Source: Sphingomonas arenae (GTDB lineage: Bacteria; Pseudomonadota; Alphaproteobacteria; Sphingomonadales; Sphingomonadaceae). Taken from it: a stretch of 64,000 nucleotides of DNA. The notes under the pieces were generated by a model that was given only the letters and a program-made list of their open reading frames with translations, was not told the DNA's origin and ran no database searches. This document shows, piece after piece, positions 63,908-64,000 of this stretch (within the stretch, counting starts at the first letter, position 1; the number at the start of each line of letters is the position of its first letter). The DNA lies in assembly GCF_016924655.1 (NCBI RefSeq), contig NZ_JAFFJU010000001.1, positions 434,001-498,000 of the forward strand. The letters are read 5' to 3'. A program made the position numbers and the translations under genes.

Positions 63908-64000
63908 ATGTCGTTCCAGCGGGCCAATTTTCCTGTGACACTCAAGGGCAAGGACGCCGCTCGGGCGTTCCTCGCTCCCTCCGTCATCGGGGATCGGTCC
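63908..64000 (+). CDS. Partial hypothetical protein at the window edge
   Basis: An open frame starts at 63908 with AGGA five bases before the ATG and runs without stop to the window end (31 codons, MSFQRANFPVTLKGKDAARA and on). It is divergent from thyA. No family can be named from so short a stretch. Confidence 0.4.
   Translation, partial: MSFQRANFPVTLKGKDAARAFLAPSVIGDRS

Overview
The window reads as chromosomal DNA of a high-GC alphaproteobacterium, most likely a sphingomonad (Sphingomonadaceae). The main reasons are: a PhyR/NepR/EcfG general stress response locus with a PhyP-like sensor kinase; an Usg family protein; a PEPxxWA-CTERM surface protein; tandem entericidin-type lipoproteins; and palindromic 'CCCGCCTGCGCGGG' intergenic repeats. 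Almost all genes are ordinary housekeeping genes in dense, translationally coupled operons. No phage, IS element, CRISPR array, tRNA or rRNA gene was seen.

Layout. 1-4.2 kb: partial sdhB, an MgtC-type membrane protein, bcp and glnE (minus strand), and a tiny plus-strand ORF. 4.2-8.14 kb: the general stress response locus, with phyR, a 46-residue membrane protein and ecfG on the minus strand, nepR and a phyP-like kinase divergent on the plus strand, and three good matches to the sigma-EcfG promoter (GGAAC-N16/17-CGTT or GGTT). The third promoter has no protein gene behind it. It points into a 96-base stretch that folds into two hairpins with C-rich loops, a candidate stress-induced small RNA of the GsrN type, antisense to the 3' end of tatC. 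8.1-19.2 kb: tatABC, scpAB, nagZ, a SPOR protein, argS, a two-gene accessory cassette (2OG-Fe(II) oxygenase plus ATP-grasp enzyme), dgt and a TPR/SPOR protein. 19.3-37.9 kb: the complete dcw (division and cell wall) cluster read from mraZ to ftsZ, with almost every junction a 1-4 base stop/start overlap, and an array of 10-bp TGGGA repeats (MraZ operator) upstream of mraZ.

38.3-44.3 kb: a GldG-like lipoprotein and a small membrane protein (minus), then a plus-strand run: lipoprotein, purL (with a compositionally foreign 3' third), bfd, bfr and a DUF418 membrane protein. 44.3-49.7 kb: an Hpt protein, der-bamB-yfgM-like operon, panB and a membrane protein (minus). 49.8-51.8 kb: usg, a PEP-CTERM protein and a highly charged Arg/Asp/Gly-rich protein. 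52.2-62.4 kb: rplJL and rpoBC on the plus strand, separated by a terminator and an opposing lipoprotein gene. 62.5-64 kb: two entericidin-like lipoproteins, thyA and the start of an unidentified plus-strand ORF.

Functionally the dcw genes cover peptidoglycan precursor synthesis (murC-F, ddlB, mraY, murG), the septal synthase (ftsW, ftsI) and the divisome (ftsL, ftsQ, ftsA, ftsZ); nagZ and the SPOR proteins connect to wall turnover and septal wall binding. The stress locus is a partner-switching circuit in which phosphorylated PhyR sequesters NepR and frees EcfG; the promoters seen predict positive autoregulation of ecfG, feedback on nepR, and a regulatory RNA output.
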